A stretch of DNA of 64,000 nt, from contig NZ_JBJYIN010000008.1 of NCBI RefSeq assembly GCF_046237015.1, positions 62,001 through 126,000 on the forward strand. Direction: 5' to 3'. Below are positions 44,156 to 53,188 of this stretch, piece by piece. The stretch comes from JBJYIN01 sp046237015. Its GTDB lineage: Bacteria > Pseudomonadota > Gammaproteobacteria > Enterobacterales > Enterobacteriaceae. Position 1 is the stretch's first letter. Each line of letters begins with the position of its first letter. Both the position numbers and the translations under genes were made by a program. Below the pieces are notes generated by a model that saw only the letters and a list, made by a program, of their open reading frames with translations, searched no databases and was not told the origin of the DNA.

Positions 44156-45238
44156 TTACTGCAAGTGAAATAACTGTTCTCCCGCCAGATTAATCCCAGC
44201 GCCGCCGATCACCAGCCAGAAAAATAGGATGAGGGCCAACAACATTGGTTTTGCTCCTGCTTGTCGGAGTGCACTGAGGCGTGTGGTCAACCCTAATGCA
44301 ATCATCGCCATCATGAGCAACAGGTTATCCAGCGTCAGTAATAAGTCGACCATCTTGGTGGGAAGAAGCTGACAGGAGTTGAATGCCGCGACGGCGATAA
44401 ACCATAAGGCAAACCAGGGAAATATCAGTGGTGTCGTGGCTGTTGTTGCGTTTTGCTGTCGTCTGTTTTTGAGAAAGAAACCAAGGGCCAGCAAAAACGG
44501 GGCAAGTAACATGACTCGCAGCATTTTAGCGATAACCGCAATATTTTCTGTCTCAGGATTAATGGCATGTCCAGCGGCGACAACTTGAGCAACCTCATGA
44601 ATGGTGGAACCCAGATACATGCCAAATCCCTGTGAGGTAAGCGTCAGCCAGTGATAATGGAGATTAAGCTGATATAACCACGGGTAAAGGAACATGGCTG
44701 TTGTTCCAAAAATAACGACGGTTGAGACGGCGATAGCGATGTTATCGCTGGATGCTTTAACGACGGGCGCGGTAGCCAGAATGGCCGCGGCCCCACAGAT
44801 GCTGCTGCCTGCACCGATCAGAATAGTCGTTTCGTGCTCAAGCTTAAATACGCGTTGCCCGAGCCAGTAAGCGAGCAGAAATGTTGATGCAACGATGGTC
44901 AGATCAATCGCGATACCGGAGATGCCTACGGTCGTAATTTGCTGAAAACTGAGGCGGAATCCGTAAAGTATGATACCCCAGCGTAGGAGATGATGTTTTG
45001 CCCATTGCACCCCAGCGTCTCCGTAGCGATGTAGGCGAGGGTAGCATGTGTTTCCGAGTAAAATCCCTATTATGATCGCCAGTGTTAATGATCCTGGTCC
45101 CCATTGTGACACTTTAGGAATATTTGCCAGCCAGAGAGTAAAAAAAGTGATTAGACTAACGATAAGTAAACCGGGAAATCGTGTCTTTACGCCGAAATAT
45201 GGCCTGATATGGTGTCGTACTGCAAGGCGGGCAATCAT
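44156..45238 (-). CDS. yeiH: YeiH, UPF0324 inner membrane protein
   Basis: A 360-residue membrane protein with about ten helices. The conserved blocks LTLAIIIGILLGNT, GIILYGFRLSF, GAGSSICGAAAILATAPVVKA and GSTIHEVAQVVAAGHAI match UPF0324/YeiH. It is divergent from yeiE, a LysR regulator reported to control it in relatives, where the pair is linked to sulfite stress. Transport of an anion is likely but not shown by the sequence. Confidence 0.93.
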   Translation of the reverse strand: MIARLAVRHHIRPYFGVKTRFPGLLIVSLITFFTLWLANIPKVSQWGPGSLTLAIIIGILLGNTCYPRLHRYGDAGVQWAKHHLLRWGIILYGFRLSFQQITTVGISGIAIDLTIVASTFLLAYWLGQRVFKLEHETTILIGAGSSICGAAAILATAPVVKASSDNIAIAVSTVVIFGTTAMFLYPWLYQLNLHYHWLTLTSQGFGMYLGSTIHEVAQVVAAGHAINPETENIAVIAKMLRVMLLAPFLLALGFFLKNRRQQNATTATTPLIFPWFALWFIAVAAFNSCQLLPTKMVDLLLTLDNLLLMMAMIALGLTTRLSALRQAGAKPMLLALILFFWLVIGGAGINLAGEQLFHLQ

Positions 45239-45354
45239 CTTGTATACCTGTTCTGAGAATATCGAGCTGAGGGCCTAGCCTATAATCAGAAGGGTCAAAA
45301 TAGAAATTGATTATATACTTATAACTTATTGGTATTTTCGATAAAGAATTCATT

Positions 45355-46227
45355 ATGCACATTACGTTACGTCAGTTGGAAGTTTTTGCAGAAGTCCTGA
45401 AAAGTGGTTCCACTACGCAGGCTTCTGTTGTTCTTGCACTCTCTCAATCCGCTGTTAGCGCGGCATTGGCCGATTTAGAGGGGCAATTGGGAGTACAACT
45501 TTTTGATCGTGTGGGTAAACGGCTCGTCGTGAATGAACATGGGCGGTTGTTGTACCCGAAAGCACTCTCGTTACTTGAACAGTCGCTGGAAATTGAGCAA
45601 CTTTTTCTCCATGACAACGGCGCATTGCGCATTTATGCCAGCAGTACTATCGGTAATTACCTCTTACCCGCCATGATTGCCCGCTATCGGCAGGATTTTG
45701 CTGAGATACCTTTGGAGTTGCATGTCGGCAATACTCAGGACGTGATTTCGGGCATTTCGGCGTTTAGCGTCGATCTTGGGCTTATTGAAGGCCCATGCCA
45801 CCATACTGATTTGGTTACCCAGCCTTGGCTGGAAGATGAATTAGTCGTGTTTTGCTCTCCTGATAATCCGCTCAGTCAGCAGACAATTTCATTACAGGCA
45901 CTGTCCGATGCGCCTTGGATATTGCGTGAGCAGGGCTCGGGGACTCGAGAGGTCTTGGATCATTTGCTACTGACTCAGTTACCTCATTTCCGTCTGGTGA
46001 TGGAGTTGGGGAACTCTGAAGCGATTAAACATGCTGTTCGGCACGGTATTGGTATCAGTTGCCTGTCCCGCCATGTTATTGCCGAGCAGTTGGCAACGGG
46101 CGCGTTAGTGGAATTAGCGGTGCCGCTACCCAAACTCACCCGTACGCTTTACCTGGTACATCATCGGCAGAAACACATTTCTAATGTTTTGCAGGGTTTC
46201 CTGAATTATTGCTATGAAGTGGCGTAA
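45355..46227 (+). CDS. yeiE: YeiE, LysR-type regulator
   Basis: A 290-residue LysR protein: HTH ITLRQLEVFAEVLKSGSTTQASVVLALSQSAVSAALADLEGQLGVQLF (about 3-51 overall) and an effector domain with YASSTIGNYLLPAMIARY, typical of the CysB/YeiE branch. It lies divergently from yeiH with a 116-bp gap and upstream of lysP, as in E. coli. YeiE homologues respond to sulfite and influence yeiH and lysP expression. Confidence 0.94.
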   Translation: MHITLRQLEVFAEVLKSGSTTQASVVLALSQSAVSAALADLEGQLGVQLFDRVGKRLVVNEHGRLLYPKALSLLEQSLEIEQLFLHDNGALRIYASSTIGNYLLPAMIARYRQDFAEIPLELHVGNTQDVISGISAFSVDLGLIEGPCHHTDLVTQPWLEDELVVFCSPDNPLSQQTISLQALSDAPWILREQGSGTREVLDHLLLTQLPHFRLVMELGNSEAIKHAVRHGIGISCLSRHVIAEQLATGALVELAVPLPKLTRTLYLVHHRQKHISNVLQGFLNYCYEVA

Positions 46228-46363
46228 ATAGCAGGAGCTCTATTGCTAATGATCGGGCTCGAGTTATGAACCTCTCTTATAACTCGACGATCTTATCTAT
46301 CCAGTGGAAAACGATTTGCTACAATCCCGCCTCGATTTTTCAGCAAGAGCACGCAGGATACTA

Positions 46364-47833
46364 ATGGCTCAGCAAGATATTCAGTCTCAGGGGACACATA
46401 CCCTGCGCCGTGAGCTTAAAGCACGGCATTTAACGATGATCGCCATTGGCGGTTCGATTGGCACAGGGTTGTTTGTGGCATCCGGCGCGACAGTTTCACA
46501 GGCAGGGCCCGGTGGCGCACTGTTATCGTATGCACTTATTGGTTTAATGGTGTATTTCCTGATGACGAGCCTGGGTGAACTGGCGGCGTTTATGCCCGTT
46601 TCTGGTTCTTTTTCAACCTACGGTGCTCGTTATGTCGAAGAAGGTTTTGGGTTCGCGCTCGGTTGGAACTATTGGTACAACTGGGCGGTGACGATCGCGG
46701 TAGATCTGGTTGCTGCTCAATTAGTCATGGGGTATTGGTTCCCTGAAGTGTCTGGCTGGATCTGGAGCGCGTTATTTTTAGCGTTGATGTTCCTGTTGAA
46801 CTACATTTCCGTAAAAGGGTTTGGTGAAGCGGAGTATTGGTTTTCACTCATTAAAGTCAGTACGGTTATTGTTTTTATTGCCGTCGGTATCCTGATGATT
46901 ACCGGGATCATGCGCGGTGCTGAAAACGCCGGTTTCCATAATTGGCAGATCGGCGATGCACCTTTTGCGGGGGGCTTTTCTGCCATGATCGGTGTGGCAA
47001 TGATTGTCGGCTTCTCATTTCAAGGAACGGAATTGATTGGCGTTGCCGCGGGAGAATCTCAGGATCCGGGTAAAAATATTCCACGTGCGATTCGTCAGGT
47101 ATTTTGGCGTATTCTGTTGTTTTATATTTTCGCCATTTTGATTATTAGCCTGATTATTCCTTATACGGACCCTAACTTGCTGCGTAATGATGTGAAAGAC
47201 ATTTCTGTCAGCCCATTCACTCTGGTTTTCCAAAATGCGGGTTTGCTGTCAGCTGCGGCGGTGATGAATGCCGTTATCCTGACGGCGGTACTGTCAGCGG
47301 GTAATTCCGGTATGTATGCCTCGACACGCATGTTGTTTACGTTGGCTTCTGAAGGCAAAGCCCCGCGTATTTTTGCTAAATTGTCGAAAGGTGGCGTCCC
47401 TCGTAACGCGCTCTATGCGACAACCGTCGTTGCTGCACTGTGTTTTCTGTCATCCATGTTTGGTAACCAGACCGTTTATCTGTGGTTGCTGAATACATCA
47501 GGGATGACGGGCTTTATTGCCTGGTTGGGGATTGCGATTAGTCACTACCGCTTCCGCCGTGGTTATGTCATGCAGGGGCACGACCTTAATCGTTTACCGT
47601 ACCAGTCAGGGTTTTTCCCTCTGGGGCCGATCTTTGCCTTTGTGCTGTGCCTGATTATTACGCTGGGTCAGAATTATCAAGCGTTTCTGGAAGATAAGAT
47701 TGACTGGTATGGTGTCACTGCCACGTATATTGGCATTCCGCTATTCCTGCTGATCTGGTTCGGCTACAAACTGTATCGCGGTTCTCGTTTTATCAAATAC
47801 CAGGATATGACCTTCCCGGATTACAAACCGTAA
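46364..47833 (+). CDS. lysP: LysP, lysine-specific permease
   Basis: The product is 489 residues, exactly the E. coli LysP length, and has the twelve-helix APC fold with RRELKARHLTMIAIGGSIGTGLFVASGA at the first helix. It imports lysine by proton symport and in E. coli also restrains CadC. The ATG at 46364 has AGGA six bases upstream; the longer frame from 46304 is rejected. There is no lysine riboswitch-like structure in the 136-bp leader. Confidence 0.97.
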   Translation: MAQQDIQSQGTHTLRRELKARHLTMIAIGGSIGTGLFVASGATVSQAGPGGALLSYALIGLMVYFLMTSLGELAAFMPVSGSFSTYGARYVEEGFGFALGWNYWYNWAVTIAVDLVAAQLVMGYWFPEVSGWIWSALFLALMFLLNYISVKGFGEAEYWFSLIKVSTVIVFIAVGILMITGIMRGAENAGFHNWQIGDAPFAGGFSAMIGVAMIVGFSFQGTELIGVAAGESQDPGKNIPRAIRQVFWRILLFYIFAILIISLIIPYTDPNLLRNDVKDISVSPFTLVFQNAGLLSAAAVMNAVILTAVLSAGNSGMYASTRMLFTLASEGKAPRIFAKLSKGGVPRNALYATTVVAALCFLSSMFGNQTVYLWLLNTSGMTGFIAWLGIAISHYRFRRGYVMQGHDLNRLPYQSGFFPLGPIFAFVLCLIITLGQNYQAFLEDKIDWYGVTATYIGIPLFLLIWFGYKLYRGSRFIKYQDMTFPDYKP

Positions 47834-47880
47834 TCGATTGTTGCGGCACGGTTTGTCCGACGAAATCATTTGTTTTCACC

Positions 47881-47912
47881 AAGCTGCCTCATTTCGATGG
47901 GGCAGCTTTTTT
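47881..47912 (+). terminator. Terminator of lysP
   Basis: AAGCTGCC (47881-47888) pairs with GGCAGCTT (47901-47908), followed by a T6 tract. Confidence 0.88.
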
Positions 47913-48208
47913 ATGCCTGCAATAACGCAATAATGAATGAATTTCACTCTATTAAATATTGTTAATTGTGTTAATGCTGTCTACGCTGAACGCGTGTATG
48001 AATAATACGCCCGTCATTAAACACACCGACGTTAATTTGATGTGGTCGGTTTGTTAAATGAAATAATTAATCTGCTATCTTTTTTAAAAACGTATAACGT
48101 TTAATTTATTGTTTTAATGAATAATTTCACGAGATAAATTTCGTGACTCGGCGATTTTATCGTCGATACTCAGGGTTTTATGTATAAATAATAATCAGGT
48201 TTGACATT
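47913..48208 (+). promoter_or_regulatory. Upstream region of the 2-hydroxyacid dehydrogenase gene
   Basis: No ORF. It holds an imperfect inverted repeat (about 48018-48030 with 48045-48056; GTCGG stem) and a perfect palindrome AAACGT-ATA-ACGTTT at 48088-48102, which could be operators for the dehydrogenase gene. Confidence 0.45.
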
Positions 48209-49171
48209 ATGCTAAAAATTACCTTTTTGGACAAAGGTGCGTTACCTGAAACTATTTTCCTGAAAAAAAATAGCTTCAGACGACCACAATGCCGCCATGA
48301 ATGGATTGAATACAGCTACACAGCACCCAATCAAGTTATTGAGCGGGCAAAAAACAGCGACATTATTATTACCAATAAGACGATGCTGACACGAGAGACA
48401 CTCTCGGCATTACCAGACTTAAAATTGATCGCGGTAACGGCAACCGGAATGAATACCATTGATACGGTAGCGGCTGCCGAATTAGGGATTGAGGTAAGGA
48501 ATGTACCTAATTACTCGACTCAGGCCGTATCGGAACATGTCATTGCGATGATCCTGGCGCTGAAACACAGCCTGATGGGATGGTATCGCGATCAGCTCAG
48601 TGACCGCTGGGCAGACCAGATGCAGTTTTCCTATTTTGATTATCCTGTAAAGGATATTGCGGGTTCTACGATGGGAATTATTGGTGCTGGCGCGATTGGT
48701 CGCGAGGTCGCTCGTCTGGCATCGGCATTAGGAATGAAGGCTATTTTTGCCGAGCATAAAGGGAGTGTGCGATGTCGCCCTGGATATTTGCCTTTTGAAC
48801 AGGTGTTGCAATCTGCGGATATTATTTCGCTGAATTGTCCTTTAGTGGATGAAACGCGACACTTGCTGAATACACAGACGCTGGCGTTGTGTAAACCGAC
48901 GGCGTTTATTGTTAACACTGCTCGGGGTGGGTTAATCGACGAGGCTGCGCTACTCTCGGCTTTACAGCAACGTCGCATTGCTGGCGTGGCGTTAGACTGT
49001 CTGACGCAAGAACCGCCGAGTAAAAATAATCCGTTGATGATCGCGGCGAAAACATTACCTAATCTGTTGATTACCCCTCATATCTCCTGGACGTCGGCGT
49101 CCGCTTTACAGACCTTAATGGAAAAAACCATTGAGAATATTGATGAGTTTGTTCAGCAACGCGGATATTAA
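48209..49171 (+). CDS. D-isomer 2-hydroxyacid dehydrogenase (glycerate dehydrogenase-like)
   Basis: A 320-residue NAD(P)-dependent dehydrogenase. It has the Rossmann motif GIIGAGAIGREVA near 153-165, catalytic Arg in VNTARGGLIDEAAL, a Glu in the TQEPP segment and the acid/base His in ITPHISWTS. The pattern NVPNYSTQAVSEHVIAMILAL is typical of glycerate/hydroxypyruvate dehydrogenases. The likely reaction is the reduction of a 2-oxoacid such as hydroxypyruvate. It is a single gene after lysP. Confidence 0.9.
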   Translation: MLKITFLDKGALPETIFLKKNSFRRPQCRHEWIEYSYTAPNQVIERAKNSDIIITNKTMLTRETLSALPDLKLIAVTATGMNTIDTVAAAELGIEVRNVPNYSTQAVSEHVIAMILALKHSLMGWYRDQLSDRWADQMQFSYFDYPVKDIAGSTMGIIGAGAIGREVARLASALGMKAIFAEHKGSVRCRPGYLPFEQVLQSADIISLNCPLVDETRHLLNTQTLALCKPTAFIVNTARGGLIDEAALLSALQQRRIAGVALDCLTQEPPSKNNPLMIAAKTLPNLLITPHISWTSASALQTLMEKTIENIDEFVQQRGY

Positions 49172-49258
49172 AGAGAGATGTTGTGATGAGTTCGGTTTAT
49201 CGGGGTAACTGGTGAAAAGTATGTGATCTCAACGTTTCTCAAACTTGAGAATGGATAA

Positions 49259-49285
49259 ACGGGTGGTGATCATCCGCCCGTTTAT
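49259..49285 (+). terminator. Terminator after the dehydrogenase gene
   Basis: ACGGGTGG (49259-49266) pairs with CCGCCCGT (49274-49281) with one G-T pair, followed by TTATTT. A small perfect hairpin TTCTCAA/TTGAGAA at 49236-49251 lies just before it. Confidence 0.65.
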
Positions 49286-49317
49286 TTCCGCTATCAATCT
49301 GCTTTTGTTATCCCCAG

Positions 49318-49530
49318 TCACTGTATTTTATCGTAAGGGAATGAACTTCTGATATAGCGCGAGTAATAGCGGTATTTGGCAGTGCTTGCCATTAGCTCTT
49401 CATAAATCATCCGCGCCACGCCAGAGTACTGATATATGCTGCCATTAAGTAGTTCGACTTCCAGCAAGCTTTTTTCCGCATCATATCCGATAGCAAACAA
49501 TTCTGTTGATGAAACCCGTTTTCTTTGCAA
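49318..49530 (-). CDS. KTSC domain protein
   Basis: The 70-residue product (MQRKRVSSTELFAIGYDAEKSLLEVEL...) is a single KTSC domain: SxxIxxxxYD, a central L-E-V-x-F/L-x-NGxxYxYxGV strand pair, and the C-terminal SIGxYFxxxIRxxYPY-like SRYIRSSFPY. KTSC is often found alone or fused to RNA-related enzymes; its function is unknown. The Lys of the name motif is replaced by AKYRYYSRYI here, so the domain is somewhat divergent. Confidence 0.8.
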   Translation of the reverse strand: MQRKRVSSTELFAIGYDAEKSLLEVELLNGSIYQYSGVARMIYEELMASTAKYRYYSRYIRSSFPYDKIQ

Positions 49531-49861
49531 AATTAAGCACTCCTAAACGATTAATACCACATTAGGACAGTGGAATTGTCTACTGTGATAGGCCCTTCTG
49601 GCGTGAAGTTACCGTCTTCTCGTCTTTCTAAATCGGCTACGTGTCCTACGTTACTCGTTCATCAGTAAAAGTGCGATAGTTACAGGCAATGGTTAGTGAG
49701 TATTATGTAAAACTGTTTACTCGGTAACAATGTTTACTCGGTAATAATGTTTACTGGGCTGCCGCGAGGTGAGTCAGATTGTCGTCATCAATGTGGAATA
49801 CAAAGCAGGAACGGGTTATCCCATTCCTGCGTGAGCGAACCTGGTAGTTGTAGAATACGGC
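49531..49861. other. Intergenic region between KTSC gene and fghA
   Basis: No gene seen. It contains a 17-bp tandem repeat with about 2.6 copies at 49714-49758 and short GC-poor sequence. Confidence 0.5.
49714..49758. repeat. 17-bp tandem repeat, 2.6 copies
   Basis: TGTTTACTCGGTAACAA (49714-49730), TGTTTACTCGGTAATAA (49731-49747) and TGTTTACTGGG (49748-49758) are consecutive. Each full unit contains the palindrome TTAC-TCG-GTAA. Confidence 0.75.
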
Positions 49862-50707
49862 TTACGATTCCCGTAAATATTGCGCGTGGAAGCGCAAATG
49901 ATCTTCGATAAAACTGGCAATAAAGAAATAGCTATGGTCATAGCCAGACTGTGTTCGCAGCGTCAGCGGCCAATGATGTTGTTGCGCCAATTCAACCAGT
50001 TTTGCGGGTTGCAGTTGGTCTGGTAAAAACTGATCGCAATCGCCTTGATCAACCAAAATGGGCAGCCTGTGTTGGGCGCTTGCCAGCAAGTGGCAACTGT
50101 CATACTGCTGCCATTGTGTTTCATCACTCCCCAGATAGTTCTCGAACGCTTTGAGTCCCCATGGAACCTGACAAGGATTAGCGATTGGCGCAAAGGCCGA
50201 TGCGGAAAGGTATTGTCCCGGGTTGCGCAGAGCTAGCATGAGCGCGCCGTGACCTCCCATTGAATGCCCGCTGATTGACGCTCGTCCATTTACGTTAAAG
50301 TGCTGTTTGATCAGCGCAGGTAATTCCTGACTAACGTAGTCATACATCTGATAGTGTTCAGCCCAAGGGGATTGGGTCGCATTGACGTAAAAACCTGCAC
50401 CTTGCCCGAGATCGTAGCTTGCATCATTGGCCACTTCATTACCCCGCGGGCTGGTATCTGGCATCACCAGCACCAACCCAAGCTCGGCGGCGATACGCTG
50501 TGCGCCAGCTTTGGTCGTGAAATTCTCGTCATTACAAGTCAGGCCAGATAGCCAATAAAGCACCGGTGGTGGCGTATCATCGGGGGTTGGGGGCAGATAG
50601 ATGCTGAATGTCATGTCACTGTTCAGTGTTTCGGACAAATGCCGATAGCGCTGTTGCCATCCACCAAACATTCGATGTTCTTCCAGAAGTTCCAGTGAGG
50701 GGGTCAT
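49862..50707 (-). CDS. fghA: S-formylglutathione hydrolase
   Basis: A 281-residue esterase with Ser149 in GHSMGGHG, the catalytic Asp in DQGDCDQFL and His in GYDHSYFF. It is close to E. coli YeiG along the whole length. It hydrolyses S-formylglutathione to formate and glutathione, completing formaldehyde detoxification begun by the neighbouring frmA. It is about 310 bp downstream of frmA on the same strand, with an ERIC element between. Confidence 0.96.
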   Translation of the reverse strand: MTPSLELLEEHRMFGGWQQRYRHLSETLNSDMTFSIYLPPTPDDTPPPVLYWLSGLTCNDENFTTKAGAQRIAAELGLVLVMPDTSPRGNEVANDASYDLGQGAGFYVNATQSPWAEHYQMYDYVSQELPALIKQHFNVNGRASISGHSMGGHGALMLALRNPGQYLSASAFAPIANPCQVPWGLKAFENYLGSDETQWQQYDSCHLLASAQHRLPILVDQGDCDQFLPDQLQPAKLVELAQQHHWPLTLRTQSGYDHSYFFIASFIEDHLRFHAQYLRES

Positions 50708-50726
50708 CTCTGTATTGCCTCCTTTA

Positions 50727-50853
<127 letters not shown>

Positions 50854-51019
50854 AACGATTTTCTCTACGCGATTAAGCGATGGTGTTGGATGATTTATGC
50901 GACGAGCAGTCCCTCCTTTCAGAGGAACTGCTTAGGCTCACCATGAATGCTATTGTTCAATACGAATACCGTTGTTCAACATGCATATCGTTGTCCAATA
51001 GCGTCGCCTCAGTGTGCTG

Positions 51020-52141
51020 TTAGCTAAAATGAATAACCGAACGGATCGATTTTCCTTCATGCATCAAATCAAACGCGGTATTGATTTCATCCAGCCCCAT
51101 GGTATGAGTGATAAAGTCATTCAACTGGAACTCCCCTCCCATATAGCGTTCGACAATGCCTGGTAACTGGCTGCGGCCTTTTACGCCACCAAAGGCGGAG
51201 CCGCGCCATACGCGACCGGTTACCAGTTGGAAGGGGCGTGTAGCAATTTCTTCGCCTGCACCCGCAACGCCAATAATGACGGATTCCCCCCAGCCTTTAT
51301 GACAACATTCCAGCGCGGAACGCATCACATTCACGTTACCGATACACTCAAATGAGAAATCAACGCCGCCATCGGTCAGTTCGACAATGACATCTTGAAT
51401 CGGTTTGTCATAATCTTTCGGGTTAATCAGGTCAGTGGCACCGAGTTTACGAGCCAGCTCGAATTTACTGGTATTGAGGTCGATGCCAATAATGCGCCCG
51501 GCACCCGCCATCTGTGCGCCGATAATCGCTGACAGGCCGATACCGCCGAGCCCGAAGATGGCGACGGTATCACCTTTCTTCACTTTAGCCGTATTGATGA
51601 CCGCGCCCATCCCGGTGGTGACGCCGCAGCCTAACAGACAAACTTCTTCCAGCGGTGCGTCTTTACTGATCTTAGCCAGTGAGATTTCAGGTACAACGGT
51701 ATGCTCTGCAAATGTCGATGTGCCCATGTAGTGGAAAATAGGCTGCCCATTTTTAGAGAAACGCGTGGTGCCATCTGGCATTAAACCTTTGCCCTGTGTG
51801 GTGCGGATAGCCTGACACAGGTTAGTTTTGCCTGAACGACAGAATTTACATTCGCCGCATTCCGGGGTGTACAGCGGAATAACGTGATCGCCAACGGCCA
51901 CACTGGTGACACCTTCGCCGATCGCTTCAACAATACCGCCGCCTTCATGCCCCAGAATTGCAGGGAAAACGCCCTCAGGATCTTTACCTGAAAGGGTGTA
52001 GGCATCGGTATGACAAACGCCAGTAGCGATAATGCGCACGAGCACTTCGCCTTTCTGAGGAGGCATCAAATCGACTTCTTCAATCGATAATGGCTGGTTT
52101 GGACCCCAGGCGACGGCGGCACGGGTTTTGATCATTTGCAT
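51020..52141 (-). CDS. frmA: S-(hydroxymethyl)glutathione dehydrogenase (class III alcohol dehydrogenase)
   Basis: A 373-residue zinc dehydrogenase with catalytic zinc ligands Cys43 (GVCHTD), His65 (GHEGGG) and a Cys near 172 (LLGCGVTTG), structural zinc cysteines at 95, 98, 101 and 109 (CGECKFCRSGKTNLC), and NAD-binding GLGGIGLS. It oxidises hydroxymethylglutathione formed from formaldehyde. I chose the ATG at 52141, with GAGGAG eight bases upstream, over 52174. No frmR-type repressor gene is nearby. Confidence 0.97.
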   Translation of the reverse strand: MQMIKTRAAVAWGPNQPLSIEEVDLMPPQKGEVLVRIIATGVCHTDAYTLSGKDPEGVFPAILGHEGGGIVEAIGEGVTSVAVGDHVIPLYTPECGECKFCRSGKTNLCQAIRTTQGKGLMPDGTTRFSKNGQPIFHYMGTSTFAEHTVVPEISLAKISKDAPLEEVCLLGCGVTTGMGAVINTAKVKKGDTVAIFGLGGIGLSAIIGAQMAGAGRIIGIDLNTSKFELARKLGATDLINPKDYDKPIQDVIVELTDGGVDFSFECIGNVNVMRSALECCHKGWGESVIIGVAGAGEEIATRPFQLVTGRVWRGSAFGGVKGRSQLPGIVERYMGGEFQLNDFITHTMGLDEINTAFDLMHEGKSIRSVIHFS

Positions 52142-52195
52142 GGTGTAACTCCTCTTGCGGCAATATGTGTGCAAACGGTTAAAATTGATTATGGG

Positions 52196-53083
52196 TTAAT
52201 CTTGGTCAAACGTAGTATCAGTCGAGGATTGCTCAATCATGAGCTTTTTAAGCGCCTCAACGTTGGGGCCAAAAGCATCGCGCCGCCATATAAGCCAGGT
52301 GGCGGTTGTTGCAATGTCCACAGGTAATTCATGTGTCTGGACCCGTTCATGTGAGGGCAGTAATTCAAGAACGGAAGCGGGAATAAGCGCCAGCCCGGCG
52401 CCACTGGCGACACACGCAAGCATGGCATGATAGGACTGAATTTCCATGATATTGCCGAAAGCAATACCAGCTTGACGGAACCACTTTTCCAGCCGGGAAC
52501 GATAAGCACAGCGAGCGGGAAAAGCGAACAGCGTATCGTCTTTCGCCTCTTGTGGATGACGAATAGGCGTGTGATGACTATCTGAAATCAGCACAAGATG
52601 TTCAGGAAAAGATTTGCAACCGTTCAGTTCATCATATGAAACGGGACCATCGACGAATGCCGCTGCCAGTGTCCCTGCGCGCACCCGATCGATAATGTCG
52701 CCGGACGTACCGGTGATTAATGACAGCGTGACATCGGGATATCGCAGATGGTAGGACGCAAGTAGGCTTGGCAGCCGGGTTGCCGCAGTACTTTCCATTG
52801 AGCCTAATGCGAAGTTGCCAGAAGGCTCTCCGGTGCGAGTCATACTGATCGCTTCTTCACTGAGTGCCAGAATGCGCTGTGCATAACAAAGGAAGTTGTG
52901 TCCGATAGGTGATAACCGTAAACGTTGTTTTTCACGAATAAAGAGGTCGGCTCCCAGTTCTTGCTCGAGCTGCCGTAAACGCGTTGTCAGATTTGAAGGT
53001 ACTCGATGCAGTTGCTCTGCCGCACGAACGACGGAACCGGCTTCGGCAACGAGACAAAACATGCGTAATTGCGTCAAATCCAT
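52196..53083 (-). CDS. LysR-type regulator (PtrR/YneJ-like)
   Basis: A 295-residue LysR protein whose N-terminus (MDLTQLRMFCLVAEAGS... AEQLHRVPSNLTTRLRQLEQELGADLFIREKQRLRLSPIGHNFL) is very close to the E. coli YneJ/PtrR branch. It is divergent from an MFS gene 105 bp away and 54 bp upstream of frmA on the same strand, so it may control either. Its effector is unknown; PtrR homologues are linked to putrescine or aldehyde metabolism. Confidence 0.92.
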   Translation of the reverse strand: MDLTQLRMFCLVAEAGSVVRAAEQLHRVPSNLTTRLRQLEQELGADLFIREKQRLRLSPIGHNFLCYAQRILALSEEAISMTRTGEPSGNFALGSMESTAATRLPSLLASYHLRYPDVTLSLITGTSGDIIDRVRAGTLAAAFVDGPVSYDELNGCKSFPEHLVLISDSHHTPIRHPQEAKDDTLFAFPARCAYRSRLEKWFRQAGIAFGNIMEIQSYHAMLACVASGAGLALIPASVLELLPSHERVQTHELPVDIATTATWLIWRRDAFGPNVEALKKLMIEQSSTDTTFDQD

Positions 53084-53188
53084 CTCTTTCTCTTTTCGTA
53101 ATCAACTTGGTTTTAATTATTCACTTTTTGTGAGTTTAACGGTAAGTCACTCTGTTCGCAACTTTCATGTAACACATAAGGGAAAAAC

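Noticed and set aside
46228..46363. Lysine riboswitch before lysP
   Set aside because: The leader is too short and lacks the conserved lysine-riboswitch core; a simple promoter is enough.
49714..49758. CRISPR-like array
   Set aside because: The repeats are directly adjacent with no spacers and there are no cas genes.
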